A stretch of DNA of 10,065 bases, from the NCBI GenBank assembly GCA_030824255.1, contig JAVBYB010000117.1, positions 1 to 10,065 of the forward strand, given 5' to 3'. The stretch's first letter is position 1. Every line of letters begins with the position of its first letter. The stretch comes from a bacterium. GTDB taxonomy: Bacteria; Pseudomonadota; Alphaproteobacteria; Caulobacterales; Hyphomonadaceae. Positions 6,979 to 10,065 of the stretch are shown here, one piece after another. The position numbers and the translations under genes are program-made. The notes below the pieces were generated by a model, which saw only the letters and a program-made list of their open reading frames with translations, searched no databases and was not told the origin of the DNA.

Positions 6979-8190
6979 GTGCGACTTCTCAAAGCCTCCA
7001 TCGCCGCCGCCTCAATGAGCGCCTGCGCCCATGCACAGGAAGCGGCTCCTGCGCGCATGGCGCCCCCCGATGTACGCGCGATTACACCAGCGCTCGCAGA
7101 CTACACTGATGCGGTATTGTTCGGCGATGTGTGGAAACGACCGGGTCTGTCGCCGCGTGATCGAAGCATTGTAACCGTCAGCGCTTTGATCGCAGGCGGG
7201 CATACCGCGCAGATGACAGGTCATTTCAATCGCGCAATCGACAACGGCGTAAAGCCTGCGGAGCTTACCGGCATTATCACCCACCTGGCGTTCTATGCGG
7301 GCTGGCCCCGGGCGATGTCTGCCGTGAGTGTCGCCAAGGATGTCTTCGAACAGCGCGGCATCGACACAGCATCTTTGTCCGGCGCTGTACAGACTCTTGC
7401 GCCTTTGGCTGGCGAAGATGAGCGCGCGGCTTCGGTCGATAGCCAACTGGGTGCGAGCGCTCCCGGGCTGGCCACATACACGAATGACGTGCTCTTCGGC
7501 GATCTCTGGCGGCGTGATGACTTATTACCGCGCGACAGGAGCCTGGTGACTATTTCGGCGCTTATCGCAGCGGGCCAAGGCGAGCAACTGCCTTTTCATC
7601 TCAACCGCGGGTTCGACAATGGTCTCACACCCGAGGCTGTCTCCGAGGTCGTCACACACCTCGCCTTCTACGCCGGATGGCCGCGCGCAATGTCGGCTGT
7701 GACGGTCCTGAAGACTGTGCTCGACCAGCGCAGCTCCCAGGTTTCGGCTGGTGCCGCGCCGGCTCGCGCTGAGCCTCGGTTGACGGTTCAGCGTTATGTC
7801 GAAAGCAGCCCGGCTCCATCCGAGAACTTCACGGGCGCGATGAAAGTGGAATCCCGTTTTCAACGCGAAGCTCCGGCCCGGGTCGGAGGAGGCGTCGTAA
7901 GCTTCACACCGGGCGCGCGTACCAACTGGCATACACACCCGCTCGGGCAAACGCTCGTCGTTACAGAGGGATGTGGATGGGTTCAGGAGGAGGGCGGGCC
8001 CGTTGAAACCATTCGACCCGGTGATGTCGTCGTCATACCTCCGAATGCGCGACATTGGCACGGTGCGACGGCTGAAACACCCATGATGCATGTCGCGATC
8101 GCCGAGCGGCTCGATGGCGTAGCTGTCACGTGGATGGAAGCTGTGTCTGACCAACAGTATAGCGGAGGCGCGACGGCATGTCGGTCGTAG
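6979..8190 (+). CDS. Exported CMD-CMD-cupin fusion (carboxymuconolactone decarboxylase-like plus hydroxynitrile-lyase-like cupin)
   Basis: GTG 6979 is chosen over the upstream in-frame TTG 6850 and ATG 6886, because AGGAGA (6967-6972) precedes it by six bases and it gives a signal-like N-terminus (MRLLKASIAAASMSACAHA) with likely cleavage near residue 19; a lipoprotein Cys16 is a weaker alternative. The mature 403-residue protein has three domains. Two CMD-like domains lie at about 40-126 and 164-251, repeating LFGD(V/L)W, PRDRS and the identical HLAFYAGWPRAMSAV. They lack the CxxC of AhpD peroxidases. A cupin lies at about 285-395 with NWHTHPLGQTL (His318, His320, Gln324) and RHWHGA (His359/His361). 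That ligand set and surroundings match from memory the Mn-dependent cupin hydroxynitrile lyases such as Granulicella GtHNL. Cyanohydrin cleavage is therefore possible, but many relatives have unknown substrates. The gene overlaps the next one by 13 bases. Confidence 0.88.
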   Translation: MRLLKASIAAASMSACAHAQEAAPARMAPPDVRAITPALADYTDAVLFGDVWKRPGLSPRDRSIVTVSALIAGGHTAQMTGHFNRAIDNGVKPAELTGIITHLAFYAGWPRAMSAVSVAKDVFEQRGIDTASLSGAVQTLAPLAGEDERAASVDSQLGASAPGLATYTNDVLFGDLWRRDDLLPRDRSLVTISALIAAGQGEQLPFHLNRGFDNGLTPEAVSEVVTHLAFYAGWPRAMSAVTVLKTVLDQRSSQVSAGAAPARAEPRLTVQRYVESSPAPSENFTGAMKVESRFQREAPARVGGGVVSFTPGARTNWHTHPLGQTLVVTEGCGWVQEEGGPVETIRPGDVVVIPPNARHWHGATAETPMMHVAIAERLDGVAVTWMEAVSDQQYSGGATACRS

Positions 8191-9086
8191 TGCGTAAAAT
8201 TGAGATCAGCCGGCTACCTCGCCCCTCTCGTGTGGCTCAGGCATTCGCTCTGATCGCCTTCGCCGGGTGTGACGTCTACCAGCCAGCGACCGCAGTGGGT
8301 GCGCCCATGGAGCACGTGGAGCAAGCTACAGCAAAAGCGAGAGCCATCGACATTGAGTTCATCGAAATCCCGGCCGGCAGTTTTCTCATGGGCTCGTCCA
8401 GTTCCGATCCAGATGCACAGGATTTCGAAAAGCCGCAGCATCAGGTCACGATCAGCAAGCCCTTCTCGATCGGTCGATACGAGGTGACGCAAGCGCAGTG
8501 GGAAGCCGTGATCGGCAGCAACCCTTACACGCGCGATCGCTCCAACCCTTACTACAACTTGCCTGGGATGGCGGCGCGTATCACGCGGCCTGATCACCCG
8601 GCGACCGTATCCTGGAACGACGCGCAAGAGTTCATTTCCCGGCTCAACGCGCTCGAGGGACATACCCGATACCGCCTGCCGACGGAGGCAGAGTGGGAAT
8701 ATGCTGCGCGTGCCGGAACCACCACTGCTTACTCCTTCGGCTCGCGTGTTGCCGATCTGGGTCGTTATGCCTGGCATGGGGAAGACTTTTCCAGCGGGGG
8801 CAGTCACCCTGTCGGACAGAAGGAGGCGAACCCGTGGGGACTTTATGATGTCCACGGGAATGCCTGGGAGTGGGTCAATGATTGGTACTCGCCCACGTAT
8901 TACGGCGCCGCTGCGCAAGTAGATCCCAAAGGGCCGGCTACCGGAACTGAACGCGTTGTCCGGGGCGGGAGCTGGCACGCAACATCGACCAGCTGGCGTT
9001 CGGCGTTCAGGCGAGACTACGCGCCAGACTACCGCGGTATCAGCATCGGCTTCCGGCTCGTCATGGAGAGCCCAGGTGCTGACTAA
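8178..9086 (+). CDS. SUMF1/FGE-fold lipoprotein-like protein lacking catalytic cysteines
   Basis: This 302-residue protein has the formylglycine-generating-enzyme (FGE-sulfatase, PF03781) fold: IPAGSFLMGS at 64-73, RYEVTQAQWEAV at 100-111, HPATVSWNDAQEF at 140-152, YRLPTEAEWEYAARAG at 165-180, NPWGLYDVHGNAWEWVNDW at 218-236, VVRGGSW at 260-266 and GFRLV near the end. True FGEs carry paired active-site cysteines shortly after RGGS; here that stretch reads SWHATSTSWRSAFRR. The only cysteine in the protein is Cys31, at the end of a hydrophobic segment (ALIAFAGC) that resembles a lipobox with Phe at -3. It is thus probably an envelope lipoprotein with a structural or binding role rather than a sulfatase activator. 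ATG 8178 follows GGAGG (8164-8168) and overlaps the preceding gene by 13 bases, suggesting translational coupling. Its partner in this operon is unknown. Confidence 0.88.
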   Translation: MSVVVRKIEISRLPRPSRVAQAFALIAFAGCDVYQPATAVGAPMEHVEQATAKARAIDIEFIEIPAGSFLMGSSSSDPDAQDFEKPQHQVTISKPFSIGRYEVTQAQWEAVIGSNPYTRDRSNPYYNLPGMAARITRPDHPATVSWNDAQEFISRLNALEGHTRYRLPTEAEWEYAARAGTTTAYSFGSRVADLGRYAWHGEDFSSGGSHPVGQKEANPWGLYDVHGNAWEWVNDWYSPTYYGAAAQVDPKGPATGTERVVRGGSWHATSTSWRSAFRRDYAPDYRGISIGFRLVMESPGAD

Positions 9087-9137
9087 CGTGATCTCCCTGC
9101 TCCCTTTCAATCTAGCAAAGCCCGACCGGAGGCCCAT

Positions 9138-9776
9138 ATGAGCAAGCCGAGCGACTTCGACATATCCCGACGCGAGGTGCTGGTCGTCGGCGCTGTTGCG
9201 GCGACCGTTACGACCACGACCGGCGTGGCGCATGGGCAGCAGGTGGCGACAACAGGCGCCCCCGTGATGGCGAGGGTCGCCTTCACAGTGAATGGCGCGA
9301 CCAAATCACTTGAAATCGACACGCGCACGACGCTGCTCGATGCGCTGCGCGAGCATCTCCATCTTACCGGCAGCAAAAAGGGGTGCGATCATGGGCAGTG
9401 CGGGGCATGCACGGTCATCGTGGATGGGCGACGAATAAATTCGTGCCTGTCGCTCGCCGTCATGCACGAGGGCGATGCGATTACGACGATTGAAGGGCTG
9501 GGCACGGTGAAAAGCCTTCACCCGATGCAGGCCGCCTTCGTCAAGCATGACGGCTATCAGTGTGGTTACTGCACACCCGGGCAGATCTGCTCGGCGGTCG
9601 CAGTGATCGACGAGATCAAGGCCGGCATCCCCAGCCATGTTAGCACCGATCTAATGGCGCGCCCACAGGTTACGCCGACGGAATTGCGCGAGAGGATGAG
9701 TGGCAACATCTGCCGCTGCGCCGCCTATCCCAACATCATCGACGCGATGACAGAAGTCGCGGGAGGCCAGGCATGA
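9138..9776 (+). CDS. paoA: Periplasmic aldehyde oxidoreductase, [2Fe-2S] subunit PaoA (YagT-like)
   Basis: This is the small iron-sulfur subunit of a xanthine-oxidase-family, PaoABC-type molybdenum enzyme that oxidises aldehydes to carboxylic acids. A twin-arginine signal (SRREVL at residues 10-15, then a modest hydrophobic run to about 33) predicts Tat export of the folded complex. The plant-ferredoxin-like domain binds the first cluster through Cys83, Cys88, Cys91 ([10 protein letters not shown]) and Cys103. The helical domain binds the second through Cys142, Cys145 (QCGYCTPGQ), Cys192 and Cys194 ([10 protein letters not shown]). All eight ligands are present and the 212-residue length is normal. 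GGAGG (9128-9132) precedes the ATG by five bases. It lies 51 bases after the SUMF1-like gene with no terminator between, so co-transcription is likely. It overlaps paoB by four bases (ATGA). Confidence 0.95.
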   Translation: MSKPSDFDISRREVLVVGAVAATVTTTTGVAHGQQVATTGAPVMARVAFTVNGATKSLEIDTRTTLLDALREHLHLTGSKKGCDHGQCGACTVIVDGRRINSCLSLAVMHEGDAITTIEGLGTVKSLHPMQAAFVKHDGYQCGYCTPGQICSAVAVIDEIKAGIPSHVSTDLMARPQVTPTELRERMSGNICRCAAYPNIIDAMTEVAGGQA

Positions 9777-10065
9777 GAAGCTTTTCCTACACGCGGGCAA
9801 CCACCCCAGCCGAGGCAGCGTCGGCAGCGGCCAGTAACCCCGGCGCAAAATTCATCGCAGGCGGAACAAACCTTCTCGACCTGATGAAACTTGAGATTGA
9901 GACGCCCACACATCTGATCGACGTGAACAGCCTTTCGCTCGATCGCATCGAAGCGACTGCCGAAGGCGGCCTTCGTATCGGCGCGCTGGTGAGGAACACG
10001 GACCTTGCATCAGACGAGCGGGTCCGCCGCGACTATGGCCTGCTATCGCGCGCACTGCTTGCGGG
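9773..10065 (+). CDS. paoB: Aldehyde oxidoreductase FAD-binding subunit PaoB (YagS-like), 3'-truncated by the window edge
   Basis: The ATG at 9773 overlaps the paoA stop in ATGA, with GGGAGG (9761-9766) as ribosome binding site inside the paoA end. The 97 visible codons begin [15 protein letters not shown] and contain the FAD pyrophosphate-binding segment [14 protein letters not shown] near residues 26-39, followed by THLIDVN and [13 protein letters not shown]. These are characteristic of the FAD subunit (CO-dehydrogenase flavoprotein family, PF00941) of PaoABC enzymes. It passes electrons from the iron-sulfur clusters of PaoA to the external acceptor. The C-terminal part, and presumably the molybdopterin subunit gene paoC, lie beyond the right edge. 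Confidence 0.93.
   Translation, partial: MRSFSYTRATTPAEAASAAASNPGAKFIAGGTNLLDLMKLEIETPTHLIDVNSLSLDRIEATAEGGLRIGALVRNTDLASDERVRRDYGLLSRALLA

Noticed and set aside
6979..7740. AhpD-type alkylhydroperoxidase activity for the CMD domains
   Set aside because: No CxxC redox pair is present in either copy.
8178..9086. Active sulfatase-activating formylglycine-generating enzyme
   Set aside because: The catalytic cysteines after RGGS are missing and no sulfatase is encoded in the window.
8214..9233. Long 339-codon open frame on the minus strand
   Set aside because: It lies opposite the SUMF1-like and paoA genes, whose motifs are clear. Its translation shows no recognisable domain, and high GC content favours such antisense frames.
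1..10065. tRNA genes, CRISPR arrays, insertion sequences, riboswitches
   Set aside because: No cloverleaf-like segment, regularly spaced repeat, transposase or recognisable leader structure was seen in the short gaps.

Overview
The window is GC-rich with Alphaproteobacteria-like gene content (a Sphingomonas-, Caulobacter- or Rhizobiales-type genome is my guess; no rRNA or tRNA is present to fix it). It holds eleven protein-coding genes packed with short gaps. No gene-free stretch exceeds about 140 bases, and I see no RNA gene, CRISPR array or insertion sequence.

Layout: (1) At the left edge is the C-terminal part of a tyrosine recombinase (1-935, +), suggesting that the region lies beside an integrated element. 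(2) A minus-strand block, in transcription order from 5545 to 1029, holds a LysR-type regulator, two paralogous short-chain dehydrogenases (SDRs), a small F420-reductase-like NAD(P)-binding protein and a zinc-dependent alcohol dehydrogenase. (3) Divergent from the regulator, a plus-strand block (5667 to the right edge) holds a Bcr/CflA-type MFS exporter, a predicted exported protein fusing two carboxymuconolactone decarboxylase-like domains to a cupin of the hydroxynitrile-lyase type, a lipoprotein-like SUMF1-fold protein without catalytic cysteines, and the first two subunits of a PaoABC-type molybdenum aldehyde oxidoreductase (paoA, start of paoB).

Working model (inference): the LysR regulator sits between a cytoplasmic set of NAD(P)-dependent alcohol/carbonyl oxidoreductases and an envelope set (exporter, exported CMD-CMD-cupin, lipoprotein, Tat-exported aldehyde oxidoreductase). 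Together they look like a two-compartment system for handling reactive carbonyls or related electrophiles. Inverted repeats with TAGGC/GCCTA half-sites occur in both gaps flanking lysR. A separate, perfect 17-bp palindrome precedes the alcohol dehydrogenase gene and may be the operator of another regulator.

The individual enzyme families are known. The least ordinary points are the domain fusion, the roughly 30-residue insertion between catalytic Ser and Tyr shared by both SDRs, the cysteine-less SUMF1-like lipoprotein inside an aldehyde oxidase operon, and the operator-like palindromes.
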